A DNA stretch of 64,000 bases from Rhizobium sp. NXC14 (GCF_002117485.1 NZ_CP021030.1:3709501-3773500), one strand, 5' to 3'. Shown: positions 19,008-29,119, numbered from the stretch's first letter. Program-made: numbers and translations. Notes: a model not told the origin generated them from the letters alone.

Positions 19008-19511
19008 TCAAGCAAATTGCAGGTGGCGTTTGACGCCGACCTCGGGCATCTTGTCGTCGTCGAGATTGGCCTTGGCGATCTCCCAACCGAATTTTAGCGT
19101 GCTGCCTGTCGAAACCCAGATCTCGGCATCATCGACATGCAGGGAAAGCATGGTGAGTTTCGGGTCTTTCTTGCCGCCGTCATACCAGGCCGCCACCATC
19201 GAACTCCAATATTCCTCGATCTTGGACGGGTCGGGGCGTACCTCGATGACGCCGGAAAGGCAGGCGTGATAATCGTGATCCTTGCCGACGACGCAAAAAT
19301 GCGCGCGACTACCGGGTTTGATGGCCCGCACGATGTCGGCGTCGGTCTTGGTATAAAACCAGATCGTGTTGGTGGTGGGATCGGCATGCGGCGCCATCGG
19401 CTGCATGTGCATATCAAGCCCGGAAATTCCGAGCATGCCGGCATGAACACCGTTGACCTGATCCCAAAGCTGACGTGCTGGTTGCTCCCGCGCCTCGCTG
19501 AGACTTGCCAT
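19008..19511 (-). CDS. General stress protein of the pyridoxamine-phosphate oxidase fold
   Basis: The 167-residue FMN-binding split-barrel protein belongs to the GS26/pyridoxamine oxidase-like family. Typical pieces are MHMQPMAPHADPTTNTIWFYT, GSRAHFCVVGKDHDYHACLSG and EYWSSMVAAWYDGGKKDPKLTML. ATG at 19511 has AAAGGAACGG upstream; the longer frame to 19628 has none. Substrate unknown. It is convergent with the preceding MBL gene and divergent from the next small secreted protein. Confidence 0.85.
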   Translation of the reverse strand: MASLSEAREQPARQLWDQVNGVHAGMLGISGLDMHMQPMAPHADPTTNTIWFYTKTDADIVRAIKPGSRAHFCVVGKDHDYHACLSGVIEVRPDPSKIEEYWSSMVAAWYDGGKKDPKLTMLSLHVDDAEIWVSTGSTLKFGWEIAKANLDDDKMPEVGVKRHLQFA

Positions 19512-19647
19512 GACCGTTCCTTTCCGTTGGGTGGAGTTCGGTTGAAACGTCATCCTCTTACCTTTGTTCCGTTCGCAAGCAGCGGGCGGCGCCGTCTTTT
19601 CAGCGCAGAGAAATATGCGATAGTGCACCTGACCGGCGGAGGATCAC

Positions 19648-20082
19648 ATGCGAGCAGGACATTCGATTCTGACTTTGATCTTCTGCGCAGCCTGTGCACC
19701 TGCCTGCTTTGCAGCGGAAAAGACGTTCAAACCCGACCAGAACGGTCAGATCGTCTTCGTCACGCCCACAAGAAATATCGGCTGTGTCTATACGCCAAAG
19801 GGCGGCGTCGAAATGTATGTGCCAGAAGACGGCGGGCCGGAACTTGCTTGCGATCGCATCGAGCCGCTCTACGTCCGCCTCATCCTCGGTGCGAGCGGCA
19901 AGGCCTATACCTTCAAGATGGTCGGAGACACCGCCTGCTGCAGCGACGAGCATGTGCTCGACTATGGAGATAGCTGGAAGGGCGGGCCTTATTTCTGCAC
20001 CTCCGGCACCGAAGGGGTGCGCTGCCGACGGCAGGACGGGCATGGTTTCTTCGCTAGCCGCAAGCGGCTGAAAGTTGACTGA
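19648..20082 (+). CDS. Small secreted Cys-containing protein of unknown function
   Basis: This 144-residue protein has a signal peptide (cleavage near CFAAE, residue 23) and eight cysteines after it (for example NIGCVY, LACD, ACCSDE, YFCTSG, VRCRR), suggesting periplasmic disulfides. The pattern TRNIGCVY...ELACDR recalls small secreted domains of unknown function (possibly DUF6636). I do not recognise a function. Confidence 0.7.
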   Translation: MRAGHSILTLIFCAACAPACFAAEKTFKPDQNGQIVFVTPTRNIGCVYTPKGGVEMYVPEDGGPELACDRIEPLYVRLILGASGKAYTFKMVGDTACCSDEHVLDYGDSWKGGPYFCTSGTEGVRCRRQDGHGFFASRKRLKVD

Positions 20083-20130
20083 GTACGGCAGCAACCCCGT
20101 GCATCATGCGACAAATCCACTGCTTTTTCC

Positions 20131-20159
20131 TTGAACGGGTGCCGTTTCGCTCTTATAAG
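20131..20159 (+). promoter_or_regulatory. Sigma-70-type promoter of yebC
   Basis: TTGAAC (20131-20136) and TATAAG (20154-20159) with 17-bp spacing lie 40 bp before the yebC start. This is the cleanest housekeeping promoter I can read in the window. Confidence 0.6.
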
Positions 20160-20198
20160 GCGGCCCATTCCGAACAATGAGACGTGAACAGGGGTGCC

Positions 20199-20945
20199 AT
20201 GGCTGGCCATTCACAGTTTAAAAACATCATGCACCGCAAAGGCCGTCAGGATGCCGTGCGGTCGAAAATGTTCTCCAAGCTTGCGCGCGAAATCACCGTT
20301 GCCGCCAAGGCCGGCCTGCCCGACCCGACGATGAACGCCCGTCTTCGCCTGGCAATCCAGAACGCCAAGGCCCAGTCCATGCCGAAGGACAACATCGACC
20401 GCGCCATCAAGAAGGCAGCCGGCGCCGACAGCGAAAACTATGACGAAGTCCGCTACGAGGGTTATGGTCCGGGCGGCACGGCGATCATCGTCGAAGCCCT
20501 GACCGACAACCGCAACCGCACCGCCTCCAACGTCCGCTCGATCTTCACGAAGGCAGGCGGAGCTCTCGGTGAAACCGGTTCCGTTTCCTTCTCGTTCGAT
20601 CATGTTGGCGAAATCACCTACAAACTTTCCGCTGGCGACGCCGACAAGGTAATGGAAGCCGCGATCGAAGCCGGCGCTGATGACGTCGAGACCGACGAAG
20701 AGGGCCATTACATCACCTGCGCTTTCGAAGCCCTTGGCGAAGTGTCGAAAGCCCTGGAGGCAAGCCTCGGCGAAGCCGAAACCGTCAAGGCTGTCTGGCG
20801 CGCCCAGAACAACGTGCCGGTGGACGAGGAAAAAGCACAGTCGCTAATGAAGCTCATCGACTCGCTCGAAGACGACGACGACGTGCAGAATGTCTATTCC
20901 AACTTCGAAGTCTCGGAAGAGGTTCTGGCCAAGCTCTCCGCCTGA
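20199..20945 (+). CDS. yebC: YebC/PmpR-family protein
   Basis: The 248-residue protein starts with the diagnostic [18 protein letters not shown] and continues with [17 protein letters not shown] and [10 protein letters not shown]. Family members act as DNA-binding regulators or, in recent work, as ribosome-associated factors aiding translation of difficult sequences. ATG at 20199 follows AGGGGTGCC; a start five codons upstream is unlikely. It is normally linked to ruvC, which here lies 3.7 kb downstream on the same strand, separated by two minus-strand genes. Confidence 0.96.
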   Translation: MAGHSQFKNIMHRKGRQDAVRSKMFSKLAREITVAAKAGLPDPTMNARLRLAIQNAKAQSMPKDNIDRAIKKAAGADSENYDEVRYEGYGPGGTAIIVEALTDNRNRTASNVRSIFTKAGGALGETGSVSFSFDHVGEITYKLSAGDADKVMEAAIEAGADDVETDEEGHYITCAFEALGEVSKALEASLGEAETVKAVWRAQNNVPVDEEKAQSLMKLIDSLEDDDDVQNVYSNFEVSEEVLAKLSA

Positions 20946-20967
20946 GTTTCCGCACGATCATCAATAG

Positions 20968-20995
20968 AAACCCGGCCTCTGCGCCGGGTTTTCTG
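20968..20995 (+). terminator. Terminator of yebC
   Basis: AAACCCGGC, a 6-nt loop, then GCCGGGTTTT followed by a T-rich stretch, about 22 bp after the yebC stop. Confidence 0.85.
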
Positions 20996-21019
20996 CTTTT
21001 TCGGGATGCTACCGTGATG

Positions 21020-22021
21020 CTACGCGGCGGTCCGCATGAAGTTTCCGAGACTGGCAAACAGTTCCACCGACCTCAGCCGCGCCTCGATGTCATGGATCGG
21101 CATCGAGATGATCACCTCGTCAGCCTGAGTCTCCCGGAGGAACTCCGTCAGCTTCGCCTCCGCCGTCGTCGGTGAGCCCACCACGGCATAACGCAGCGTG
21201 TGTTCGACGTTCATCTTTTCCATCGGCGACCAGAAGCCTTCCATATCAGTGACAGGGCGCGGAAACGGGCCGCGCACATTGCGGCGCAGGTTGACGAATT
21301 GCTGCTGGGCGGAGGTGAAATGATATTGGGCTTCCCCATCAGTTTCCGCCACCGCGCCCATGACGCCGACCATCACATAGGGCTTGTCGAGTGTTGCCGA
21401 AGGCTGGAAGCGATCTCGGTAGATCGCGATGGCCTCGAGCAGCATGTCGGGGGCGAAATGCGAAGCAAAGGCATAGGGAAGTCCGAGCATGGCGGCAAGC
21501 TGGGCGCTGTAGAGGCTGGAGCCGAGCAGCCAGATCGGGATATGCGAACCATTGCCGGGCACCGCAAGGATCGCCTGGTTCTCGACCGGAGTGCCGAGAA
21601 GCTGCTGCAATTCCACCACGTCGTTCGGGAAACTGTTCGCGCCGGCCTCGAGGTTGCGCCGCAGCGCCTGCGCCGTGCGCATGTCCGTTCCCGGCGCCCG
21701 CCCGAGACCAAGATCGATGCGGCCGGGAAAGAGCGCCTCCAGCGTGCCGAACTGCTCGGCGATGACGAGCGGCGAATGATTGGGCAGCATGATGCCGCCG
21801 GAGCCGATGCGGATGCGTTTTGTCGCAGCCCCGACATGGCCGATGACAATGGCGGTCGCAGCACTGGCGATGCCCGGCATGCCATGATGCTCGGCTAGCC
21901 AGAAGCGCTTGTAACCGAACTCTTCAGCCTTCTGAGCCATCCGCGCGGAGCTTTCGAGCGACTGGCGCACGGTGCTGCCTTCGGCAATGGGAGAAAGGTC
22001 GAGTATGGAGAAGGGAACCAT
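21020..22021 (-). CDS. LLM-class flavin-dependent oxidoreductase
   Basis: This 333-residue protein belongs to the bacterial luciferase-like monooxygenase superfamily, in the MsnO8/YhbW-type group. Typical features are [31 protein letters not shown], the F420/FMN-binding [22 protein letters not shown] and [11 protein letters not shown]. The natural substrate cannot be predicted. ATG at 22021 (MVPFSILDL) has GGCAGG upstream; a longer frame to 22099 is rejected. It is convergent with yebC and follows the chemoreceptor gene on the same strand. Confidence 0.9.
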   Translation of the reverse strand: MVPFSILDLSPIAEGSTVRQSLESSARMAQKAEEFGYKRFWLAEHHGMPGIASAATAIVIGHVGAATKRIRIGSGGIMLPNHSPLVIAEQFGTLEALFPGRIDLGLGRAPGTDMRTAQALRRNLEAGANSFPNDVVELQQLLGTPVENQAILAVPGNGSHIPIWLLGSSLYSAQLAAMLGLPYAFASHFAPDMLLEAIAIYRDRFQPSATLDKPYVMVGVMGAVAETDGEAQYHFTSAQQQFVNLRRNVRGPFPRPVTDMEGFWSPMEKMNVEHTLRYAVVGSPTTAEAKLTEFLRETQADEVIISMPIHDIEARLRSVELFASLGNFMRTAA

Positions 22022-22144
22022 GGAAACCTGCCGGGCAGTTGAAGGATCCCGTCTATGTAGGTTGGCGCCCGCCCCATTCCAAACCGTGCACGCAAACAAA
22101 GGGCCGCGCGAAGGCGGCTCTCGTCGAATATTGCAAGCGATGCC

Positions 22145-24460
22145 TCACCGGTGACGGCGCAACACATGCACCTCGGCGCTCGATCTGTGGTGCCCCTGCG
22201 GCAGCGTGAAATTGCCGAGTTGGCGGTCCATTTCCAGAGCTTCCGTCGCCAGGCGGTGGATCGCCGCCGTTGTCTCCTCGACCATTGAGGCGTTCTGCTG
22301 CGTCATCGCGTCGAGTTCGGCCACTGCATTGTTGATCTCGCGCAGCGTATTGGCTTCGTCGCGGGTCGATTCCATGATCTCGTTGATCTGGCCGTTGATC
22401 GCCTCTACGTGGGCGCCGATGCCGGTAAGGGCAACGCCGGCCTTCTCGACCAGCGCGACACCGCTTTCGACCTCATGCGTGGACTTCTGCAGCAGGCTGG
22501 AGATCTCCTTTGCCGCACTCGATGAGCGCTGGGCGAGCTCCCGGACTTCCATGGCGACGACGGCAAAGCCCTTGCCCGATTCCCCGGCGCGGGCCGCCTC
22601 AACGCCAGCGTTCAGCGCCAGAAGATTGGTCTGGAAGGCGATGTCGTCGATAACCGATATGATGGTGTTGATCTGGCGCGATGAAGTCTGGATGGCCTCC
22701 ATCGCCGCAATCGTCTCACGCATGATCTGGCTGGAGCCGGTCGTCTCCTTCTTGGCGTCTCGGGCGATACGCTCAGCCTGCTCTGCCCGCTCGATCTGAC
22801 GGCGAACGGACTGGGTAATGGCGCTGATCGCATTCGCCGTCTCGGTGATCGACCCGGCCTGACGTTCGGTGCGCCCGGCAAGCTCGTCGGCGCCGGTGCG
22901 CATCTCCTCGGAGCCGGCACGCACCGCCATCGAGTTGCCGCCGATCGCCGTCATAGTTTCGCTGAGCGTTGCGAGCGCCTCGTTGAAATTGACGCGCAGG
23001 CTTTCGAGCTCGTTCGGGAAGCGGGTGTCGATCTGGTAGGCGAGATCGCCGCTTGCCAGATGATGCAGACCGTCATCGAGCGCTTCCACCACCTGCTGCA
23101 GCGACTTCGCCTCGGCCTCCCGTTCTGCGAGATTCTGCTGGCGCTCCTGCTCGGCCTGCAGGCGTGTCTCTTCGCTCGCCGCTTCGAGTTCGCGGCCTTC
23201 GATCAGCGACTGCCGGAAGCGGGCAAGCGCTTTCGCCATCGTGCCGATCTCGTCCTTGCGGTTCAGGCTGCCGATCTCGCTGTCGAGCTTGCCGTCGGCG
23301 ACGTCGCGAGTCACACCGGCGAGCCGCGCCAGCGGCGAAAACAGGAAATTCGTGACGAGTCCGGTTGCGACCGCCATGACGACGAGCACACCCAAGCCAA
23401 TCATCGTCAGCAAAGTGGCGATTTCGATCGAGCCGGCATTGAGCTCGCTGAGCAGCACGCTCTCGACCACGAGAAAGCGGTCGCCACGATAGTCGATGCC
23501 GCGGACATAGGCACGGGCCGCGCCATCCGCCCTGTCGAAATCGGCCACGGTCATCGCGGAACTGGCAAGCGCGTCCTTGATGAAGGTGAAGGGGGTGGCA
23601 TCGAGCGTCGCAAGCTTGCCGCCGGCATCGAGGGCGATAGCGGAGCCATCGCTGGCGACGATCGCAGCCCGCGCGGTGCTGCCCTGGACGATGCCCTTGG
23701 CAAGGATGCTCGAGATGATGTCGTCGCGCACTTTGAACAGGATAATGCCCTTGGCCGCTCCGAGCTTGACGATCGGCACGGCATAGAAGATCGCGGGCTT
23801 GCCGCTTGCCGCATCGACACGGAGGCCGGAGAAGCCCGTCGGTGCGGCGTCATCCGTCGCCTTGGCGGCATTCTCGATCGCCTTGGCGAAAGCGACGCCG
23901 GCGCCGGTTGTCTTCCAGGCGTCCGACTTCAGATTCTCCGCGAAGTCGTCGTCCTTCTTGTAGGAATAGAGTACGCTACCATCGAGATCGGCGATCAGCA
24001 GATCGCTGAAAGCGGTGTTTTCGAGGTCACGGGCAACTTCGCCCTGCGTCTGCTCATGGTTTGAATAATAGAACCCGCTCGGCCCTTCCGGCTTCATCAG
24101 CTTCTCGCGCTGGTCTGCCGGGTTGGGATTGCCCGTGACAAAAACCTTCTTCAGCTCGGCGCGGGCATCCCCCGAAGTCTTCTGGATTGTCTTCCAGCCG
24201 CTCTTCAAGCTGGTGATCGACATCTGCAGCGCCTCGATGCGCGCGATGGAATTGGCTTGGTTTTCGAGCTGCACCAGTTGGTCCTGCAGCATGTCGCCAC
24301 GGAAGATCAGCACGCTCTCCTTGGCCTTCAGCGCCTGCTCGTCGGAGATGCGGCTGCTGGCGAAATAGGCGAGCACATCGATGACCGCGATCGACAGCAC
24401 GGTCATCAGGATGAATGTGGCAATGACCTTGAAGGACAGGGATTGAAATCTCTGAGCCAT
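22145..24460 (-). CDS. Methyl-accepting chemotaxis protein
   Basis: This 771-residue transmembrane receptor has TM1 (about 10-34), a large periplasmic cache-like sensor domain (about 35-340), TM2 (about 343-370, [19 protein letters not shown]) and a HAMP segment with a further helical linker. The cytoplasmic signalling domain contains the conserved hairpin tip [23 protein letters not shown] in register. The ligand is unknown. The C-terminus ([12 protein letters not shown]) lacks a CheR-tethering pentapeptide. ATG at 24460 is preferred to 24565 because TM1 follows directly. It is divergent from ruvC. Confidence 0.93.
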   Translation of the reverse strand: MAQRFQSLSFKVIATFILMTVLSIAVIDVLAYFASSRISDEQALKAKESVLIFRGDMLQDQLVQLENQANSIARIEALQMSITSLKSGWKTIQKTSGDARAELKKVFVTGNPNPADQREKLMKPEGPSGFYYSNHEQTQGEVARDLENTAFSDLLIADLDGSVLYSYKKDDDFAENLKSDAWKTTGAGVAFAKAIENAAKATDDAAPTGFSGLRVDAASGKPAIFYAVPIVKLGAAKGIILFKVRDDIISSILAKGIVQGSTARAAIVASDGSAIALDAGGKLATLDATPFTFIKDALASSAMTVADFDRADGAARAYVRGIDYRGDRFLVVESVLLSELNAGSIEIATLLTMIGLGVLVVMAVATGLVTNFLFSPLARLAGVTRDVADGKLDSEIGSLNRKDEIGTMAKALARFRQSLIEGRELEAASEETRLQAEQERQQNLAEREAEAKSLQQVVEALDDGLHHLASGDLAYQIDTRFPNELESLRVNFNEALATLSETMTAIGGNSMAVRAGSEEMRTGADELAGRTERQAGSITETANAISAITQSVRRQIERAEQAERIARDAKKETTGSSQIMRETIAAMEAIQTSSRQINTIISVIDDIAFQTNLLALNAGVEAARAGESGKGFAVVAMEVRELAQRSSSAAKEISSLLQKSTHEVESGVALVEKAGVALTGIGAHVEAINGQINEIMESTRDEANTLREINNAVAELDAMTQQNASMVEETTAAIHRLATEALEMDRQLGNFTLPQGHHRSSAEVHVLRRHR

Positions 24461-24630
24461 ATACGACGAACCCTCTGAACGGCGCCTGCCAGCCTGGGCG
24501 CGCGGCCGGCTGACCTCAACAGAATATCGGGGGCTTATTCTTGCGGAACGAAGCCCCACGCACATTCGACGAACAAGAATTCAGGCATCTCTTTTAATTC
24601 GCGGTAAATGGCGCATCCGAAAACAACGAT

Positions 24631-24645
24631 GTTTTTGTTTTGTTC
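24631..24645 (+). promoter_or_regulatory. SOS-like box upstream of ruvC (one mismatch)
   Basis: GTTT-N7-GTTC lies 44 bp upstream of the ruvC ATG. The Rhizobiales LexA consensus is GTTC-N7-GTTC, so one base differs. Control of ruvC by LexA is inferred. Confidence 0.35.
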
Positions 24646-24688
24646 ACATATCGATGGCACTTATTTTGCAATCGCTATAGGTTGAACC

Positions 24689-25198
24689 ATGCAAAATACG
24701 ATTCGCATCATCGGTATCGATCCCGGTCTTCGCCGCACTGGCTGGGGAATCATCGACACATTAGGCAATTCCCTGAAATTCGTGGCCTCAGGGACGGTGA
24801 CCTCAGATGGCGAGATGGATCTCGCCTCCCGCCTCTGCCAGTTGCATGATGGGTTGGCCGACATCGTCCATAGCTACCAGCCAGATGAAGCCGCCGTCGA
24901 ACAAACCTTCGTCAACAAGGACGCGGTGGCGACCCTGAAGCTCGGCCAGGCCCGCGGCATCGCCATGCTAGTGCCGGCGCGCGCTGGATTGCCGGTTTCC
25001 GAATATGCCCCGAACGCGGTGAAGAAGGCGGTCATCGGTGTCGGTCACGGCGAAAAGCAGCAGATTCACATGATGTTGAAGATCCTGATGCCGAAGGTCG
25101 AATTCAAAGGTAATGACGCCGCCGACGCCTTGGCGATCGCAATTTGTCATGCTCACAATCGCGGCGGCCACCGGATGCGTCAAGCGATGGCCGGATAA
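24689..25198 (+). CDS. ruvC: Holliday junction resolvase RuvC
   Basis: RuvC (169 residues) cuts Holliday junctions made during recombinational repair. Its RNase H-like acidic residues are visible: Asp11 in [14 protein letters not shown], Glu in [10 protein letters not shown] (near 70) and Asp in [16 protein letters not shown] near the C-terminus. In most alphaproteobacteria ruvC is followed at once by ruvA-ruvB. Here a vapBC toxin-antitoxin module intervenes. Confidence 0.97.
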   Translation: MQNTIRIIGIDPGLRRTGWGIIDTLGNSLKFVASGTVTSDGEMDLASRLCQLHDGLADIVHSYQPDEAAVEQTFVNKDAVATLKLGQARGIAMLVPARAGLPVSEYAPNAVKKAVIGVGHGEKQQIHMMLKILMPKVEFKGNDAADALAIAICHAHNRGGHRMRQAMAG

Positions 25199-25201
25199 TT
25201 C

Positions 25202-25216
25202 GTTCTTGACTTGTTC
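25202..25216 (+). promoter_or_regulatory. Perfect GTTC-N7-GTTC LexA-type SOS box before vapBC
   Basis: GTTCTTGACTTGTTC begins 4 bp after the ruvC stop and matches the alphaproteobacterial LexA box exactly. It overlaps the -35 hexamer CTTGAC of the vapBC promoter, a placement suited to repression. Binding is inferred. Confidence 0.6.
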
Positions 25217-25233
25217 TTTTCTCCTGGTAAGTA
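25205..25233 (+). promoter_or_regulatory. Candidate vapBC promoter
   Basis: CTTGAC (25205-25210) matches the rhizobial -35 consensus. TAAGTA (25228-25233) is a weaker -10 at 17-bp spacing. The start of vapB is 20 bp downstream. Confidence 0.5.
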
Positions 25234-25251
25234 ATACCGCGGAGGTATTAC
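25231..25251 (+). promoter_or_regulatory. Palindromic operator over the vapB ribosome-binding site
   Basis: A perfect inverted repeat, GTAATACC-N5-GGTATTAC, spans the Shine-Dalgarno GGAGG and ends one base before the vapB ATG. Such palindromes are the usual sites where VapB or VapBC autoregulates. Confidence 0.65.
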
Positions 25252-25252
25252 C

Positions 25253-25516
25253 ATGCGCGTGACCGAAAAAGGCCAGGTGACCATTCCCAAGGACATCAGG
25301 GATCGCTTGAAGATCGGCCCGGGATCCGAGGTCGATTTCATTGCGGATGAAAAGGGCGCCCGCCTCGTCGTTCTGTCCAGCCGCACGGAATCATCGCAGG
25401 ACGATTTTGAATCCTGGCTCGGCAGCATGAGCGGTACTTTCGACACCAACGGCATGACCACCGATGAATTCATGGAATGGCTGAGGGGACCACGCGATGA
25501 CCTCAGTCCTCGTTGA
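25253..25516 (+). CDS. vapB: VapB-type antitoxin (AbrB/MazE fold)
   Basis: The 87-residue protein has an N-terminal swapped-hairpin SpoVT-AbrB DNA-binding domain (MRVTEKGQVTIPKDIRDRLK, then GPGSEVDFI). The acidic C-terminal tail (about 45-87) would wrap the toxin. Its 3' end overlaps vapC by 20 bp, a hallmark of toxin-antitoxin operons. Placement between ruvC and ruvA is unusual. Confidence 0.9.
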   Translation: MRVTEKGQVTIPKDIRDRLKIGPGSEVDFIADEKGARLVVLSSRTESSQDDFESWLGSMSGTFDTNGMTTDEFMEWLRGPRDDLSPR

Positions 25517-25913
25517 TACGAACATCTTCATCGATATCTTCGGCCCGGACAATCCTTTCAGGCAATGGTCCGCACGCGCATTGAGCGCATTGCGCCCGGA
25601 ATCACAATTCATCATGACACCCGTCGTCTGGGCGGAGCTGGCAAGCATGACCCCGCGCGAGGAAACGCTTGCGTTTCTCCTGTCACGGTTAAACCTGATC
25701 CGTGAGGCCCTGCCGTTTTCCGCCGCTTACCGGGCCGGCATGGCGCACGCACAGTACCGGAGGAGCGGCGGCCCGCGCGAGCGCACCCTGCCGGATTTTT
25801 TCATCGGTGCGCACGCCGTCGTTCGATCGCATCGTCTTCTGACACGCGATGGCGCGCGCTACCGCTCCTATTTCCCGGAATTGGACATCATTTCTCCCGA
25901 AACGCACCCTTGA
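25497..25913 (+). CDS. vapC: VapC-type PIN-domain toxin ribonuclease
   Basis: The 138-residue PIN nuclease has the full acidic set: Asp7 (LVDTNIFID), Glu47 (VVWAELA), Asp100 ([10 protein letters not shown]) and Asp118 ([13 protein letters not shown]). An active VapC would cleave RNA (often initiator tRNA or rRNA) when VapB is degraded. It ends 13 bp before the ruvA start, so ruvA and ruvB may be read from the vapBC promoter. The complete active site argues against decay. Confidence 0.92.
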   Translation: MTSVLVDTNIFIDIFGPDNPFRQWSARALSALRPESQFIMTPVVWAELASMTPREETLAFLLSRLNLIREALPFSAAYRAGMAHAQYRRSGGPRERTLPDFFIGAHAVVRSHRLLTRDGARYRSYFPELDIISPETHP

Positions 25914-25926
25914 GAGACCGCGACCC

Positions 25927-26541
25927 ATGATCGGCAAGCTGAAAGGCACTATAGACGAGATCGGCGAAGACTACGTGCTCGTCGATGTGCACGGCGTCTG
26001 CTACGTCGCCTATTGCTCGGCCCGAACGCTGTCGAAGCTCGGCTCGGCCGGCGAGGCCTGCGTACTGTTCATAGAGACTTATGTTCGCGAGGATCAGCTC
26101 AAGCTCTTCGGCTTCATGACCGCACTGGAGCGGGAATGGTTCAACCTGCTGCAGAGCGTCCAGGGCGTCGGCGCCAAGGTGGCGCTCGCCGTGCTCTCGA
26201 CGCTGACGCCGGGCGAGCTTGCCAATGCGATCGCCCTGCAGGACCGCGCCGCCGTCTCGCGCGCACCGGGCGTCGGCCCGAAAGTGGCGATGCGTCTCGT
26301 CACCGAACTGAAGAACCGCGCGCCCGCCTATGCCGGGGAAGCGATCAATATCGCCCTCAAGCAGGAACTCGGCGAAGGTGTCGCCGCCGCACCGGTTGCC
26401 GATGCGGTGTCCGCGCTGACCAACCTCGGCTACAGCAGAGATCAGGCTGCGAATGCCGTCGCCTCGGCATTGAAAACGGCTGGCGAAGGCGCAGACAGCG
26501 CCAAGCTGATCAGGCTCGGATTGAAAGAACTGGCACGGTGA
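25927..26541 (+). CDS. ruvA: Holliday junction branch-migration subunit RuvA
   Basis: RuvA (204 residues) binds four-way junctions and loads RuvB. It has the N-terminal OB-fold ([26 protein letters not shown]), two helix-hairpin-helix motifs ([15 protein letters not shown] and [15 protein letters not shown]) and the C-terminal RuvB-contact domain ([18 protein letters not shown]). ATG at 25927 is the family start; the frame stays open back to 25849 inside vapC, which is not used. Confidence 0.97.
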   Translation: MIGKLKGTIDEIGEDYVLVDVHGVCYVAYCSARTLSKLGSAGEACVLFIETYVREDQLKLFGFMTALEREWFNLLQSVQGVGAKVALAVLSTLTPGELANAIALQDRAAVSRAPGVGPKVAMRLVTELKNRAPAYAGEAINIALKQELGEGVAAAPVADAVSALTNLGYSRDQAANAVASALKTAGEGADSAKLIRLGLKELAR

Positions 26542-26623
26542 CGACCGGAAAACCTAGGAATGGATGTCGAGGCAGCCGACTTTTGGTGTATTGCTGTAAC
26601 AGGTTTCAAAACGGAATGAGAGC

Positions 26624-27664
26624 ATGAGCGAGCCCGCCCGCCTGATATCGCCGGAAAAGCGGGGTGAAGACCTTGATGTCACCCTACGCCCGCAATCGCT
26701 GGACGAGTTCACCGGCCAGGCTGAGGCGCGCGCCAATCTCAAGATCTTCATCGAGGCGGCGAAGAACCGCGGCGAGGCACTGGATCATGTGCTGTTCGTC
26801 GGCCCGCCCGGCCTCGGCAAGACGACGCTGGCGCAGATCATGGCGAAGGAGCTCGGTGTCAACTTCCGATCGACATCCGGTCCTGTCATCGCCAAGGCCG
26901 GCGATCTCGCCGCCCTGCTTACCAACCTCGAGGAGCGCGACGTACTCTTCATCGACGAGATCCATCGCCTCAACCCCGCGGTCGAAGAAATCCTCTATCC
27001 CGCTATGGAGGATTTCCAACTGGACCTGATCATCGGTGAAGGCCCTGCCGCTCGCTCGGTGAAGATCGACCTCTCGAAATTCACGCTTGTCGCCGCCACT
27101 ACCCGCCTCGGCCTGCTGACGACACCGCTGCGCGATCGTTTCGGCATCCCGGTACGTCTCAGCTTCTATACCGTCGAGGAACTGGAGCTGATCGTGCGCC
27201 GCGGCGCGCGGCTGATGAACCTGCCGATGACCGAAGAAGGCGCCCGCGAGATCGCCAGGCGCGCCCGCGGCACGCCGCGCATTGCGGGCCGGCTGCTGCG
27301 GCGCGTGCGTGATTTCGCCGAAGTGGCAAGGGCCGAGGCCGTCACCCGCGAGATCGCCGACGAAGCGCTGACCCGCCTGCTGGTCGACAATGTCGGTTTC
27401 GACCAGCTCGACAAACGTTACCTCAACATGATCGCCGTCAATTTCGGCGGCGGACCGGTCGGTATCGAAACCATCGCCGCCGGCCTTTCGGAACCGCGCG
27501 ACGCGATCGAGGACATTATCGAGCCCTACATGATCCAGCAGGGTTTCATTCAGCGTACGCCGCGCGGCCGCGTTCTGACCGCAATCGCGTGGAAACATCT
27601 GGGAATGCAACCGCCCAAGGAGATGGAGGCTGCGCAGTTCCGGCTGTTCCAGGAGGACGACTGA
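26624..27664 (+). CDS. ruvB: Holliday junction branch-migration ATPase RuvB
   Basis: The 346-residue AAA+ motor has Walker A GPPGLGKT (60-67), Walker [10 protein letters not shown] (near 106), sensor region [18 protein letters not shown] with the arginine finger, and the C-terminal winged helix [17 protein letters not shown]. It lies 82 bp after ruvA. Its stop overlaps by one base spacing with the next GTG start, so the metallophosphoesterase is probably cotranscribed. Confidence 0.98.
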   Translation: MSEPARLISPEKRGEDLDVTLRPQSLDEFTGQAEARANLKIFIEAAKNRGEALDHVLFVGPPGLGKTTLAQIMAKELGVNFRSTSGPVIAKAGDLAALLTNLEERDVLFIDEIHRLNPAVEEILYPAMEDFQLDLIIGEGPAARSVKIDLSKFTLVAATTRLGLLTTPLRDRFGIPVRLSFYTVEELELIVRRGARLMNLPMTEEGAREIARRARGTPRIAGRLLRRVRDFAEVARAEAVTREIADEALTRLLVDNVGFDQLDKRYLNMIAVNFGGGPVGIETIAAGLSEPRDAIEDIIEPYMIQQGFIQRTPRGRVLTAIAWKHLGMQPPKEMEAAQFRLFQEDD

Positions 27665-28567
27665 GTGATCACCCGCCGCGGATTTTTCAACGTTCTTGGC
27701 GGGGGTGTCGCAGGCGTCATGGCGCTCGGCGGTTATGCCTTCGCCTATGAACCGCTGGCGCGGCTCGGCATCACCCGCTACCGACTGACGCCGCCGGGAT
27801 GGACATCGGGGCTGAAGCTTCGCGTTGTCGCACTCGCCGATATCCATGCCTGCGAACCCTGGATGTCGGCAAACCGCATTACCTCGATCTGCCACCGGGC
27901 CAATGAACTCGAAGGCGACGTGACCGTCCTGCTCGGCGATTACGCCTCGGGCATGAACATGGTGACGCAGTACGTGCATTCGAGCCAATGGTCCAAGGCG
28001 CTGGCCGCACTCCAGGCACCACTCGGCGTCCACGCAATCATGGGCAATCACGACTGGTGGGAAGACAGGACCGCCCAGAAGAACGGCGGGATGGAAACCT
28101 TCGGGCACCGGGCTCTTGCCGATGTCGGCATCCCTGTCTACAGCAACCGCGCCGTCCGGCTCGAAAAGGATGGCCGCGGCTTCTGGCTCGCAGGGCTCGA
28201 AGATCAGCTGGCGCTGCTCCCGGGCAGGAAATGGGGTCGCACACGCATGACCGGCCTCGACGATCTCGATGGAACGATGGCTCAGGTCACTGATGACGCG
28301 CCCGTCATCCTACTTGCCCATGAGCCCGATATATTTCCTCGCGTGCCCGAGCGCGTCTCGGTGACGCTCTCGGGTCACACCCATGGCGGACAGATCCGCT
28401 TCTTCGGTCGTTCACCGATTGTCCCGTCGCGCTACGGCGATCGCTACGCCTATGGCCATATCGTCGAGGAGGGGCGTAATATCATCATTTCCGGTGGGCT
28501 CGGCTGCTCCATTGCTCCTGTCCGCTTCGGCGTACCGCCGGAAATCGTCGTAATCGATCTCGGATAA
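27665..28567 (+). CDS. Metallophosphoesterase with N-terminal membrane/Tat-like signal
   Basis: This 300-residue calcineurin-like phosphoesterase resembles the YaeI/YkuE group. The N-terminus MITRRGFFNVLGGGVAGVM has twin arginines and a hydrophobic stretch, suggesting Tat export or anchoring. Metal motifs are LADIHACEPW, LLGDYASGMN, IMGNHDWWED and LSGHTHGGQIRF. The start is GTG at 27665, immediately after the ruvB TGA, which implies coupling to ruvB. YaeI-like enzymes act on lipids such as UDP-diacylglucosamine; the substrate here is unknown. Confidence 0.88.
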   Translation: MITRRGFFNVLGGGVAGVMALGGYAFAYEPLARLGITRYRLTPPGWTSGLKLRVVALADIHACEPWMSANRITSICHRANELEGDVTVLLGDYASGMNMVTQYVHSSQWSKALAALQAPLGVHAIMGNHDWWEDRTAQKNGGMETFGHRALADVGIPVYSNRAVRLEKDGRGFWLAGLEDQLALLPGRKWGRTRMTGLDDLDGTMAQVTDDAPVILLAHEPDIFPRVPERVSVTLSGHTHGGQIRFFGRSPIVPSRYGDRYAYGHIVEEGRNIIISGGLGCSIAPVRFGVPPEIVVIDLG

Positions 28568-28574
28568 GAACGAC

Positions 28575-29081
28575 ATGAGCAAGCGCACTCCCATCCGCCT
28601 GACTCAGGGTGCTGCGCGTTTCAATTACCGCATTGCCGGCCTCGGCTTTCGCGATGGGCACGTGCTTGTTCATCGCGCCGTGCACGAGCCCTTCTGGACC
28701 TTTCCGGGCAGTCGGGCGGAAATCGGCGAGACGTCGGAGGAAACGCTGAAACGCGAGATGGTGGAGGAGATTGGCCTCAAGGTCACCGTCTTGCGCCTGC
28801 TCTGGATCGTCGAGAACTTTTTCCACTACGAACAACGCGACTGGCATGAACTCGGCTTCTATTATCTGATGGAAATCCCGGCGGAATTTCCCTTTCAGCC
28901 GCATGAGATCATCCATCGCGTCGAAGATGGCGACAACCATCTCGAATTCAAATGGGTGCCGGCAACGCGCGCGGCCCTGACCGCGCTCGACATCCCGCCC
29001 TATTTCATCGCTGATGAAATCGAGAACCTGTCCGGGGCACCACGTCATCTCGTCTGGCTCGACGGCAATCTCGATGACTGA
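28575..29081 (+). CDS. Nudix hydrolase
   Basis: The 168-residue protein carries a Nudix box GSRAEIGETSEETLKREMVEEIG-like motif (about 47-70), in which the second Gly of the usual GG is Ser. The catalytic glutamates of REMVEEIG are intact. It would hydrolyse a nucleoside diphosphate linked to another moiety; substrate not predictable. It starts 7 bp after the phosphoesterase gene, in the same run of plus-strand genes. Confidence 0.88.
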   Translation: MSKRTPIRLTQGAARFNYRIAGLGFRDGHVLVHRAVHEPFWTFPGSRAEIGETSEETLKREMVEEIGLKVTVLRLLWIVENFFHYEQRDWHELGFYYLMEIPAEFPFQPHEIIHRVEDGDNHLEFKWVPATRAALTALDIPPYFIADEIENLSGAPRHLVWLDGNLDD

Positions 29082-29119
29082 CGCAAACATTCCGGAGTGC
29101 TGAAAGAGGAAAGCCGCCG

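Noticed and set aside
25849..25926. Upstream extension of ruvA into vapC
   Set aside because: The frame is open, but the family start MIGKLKG lies at 25927.
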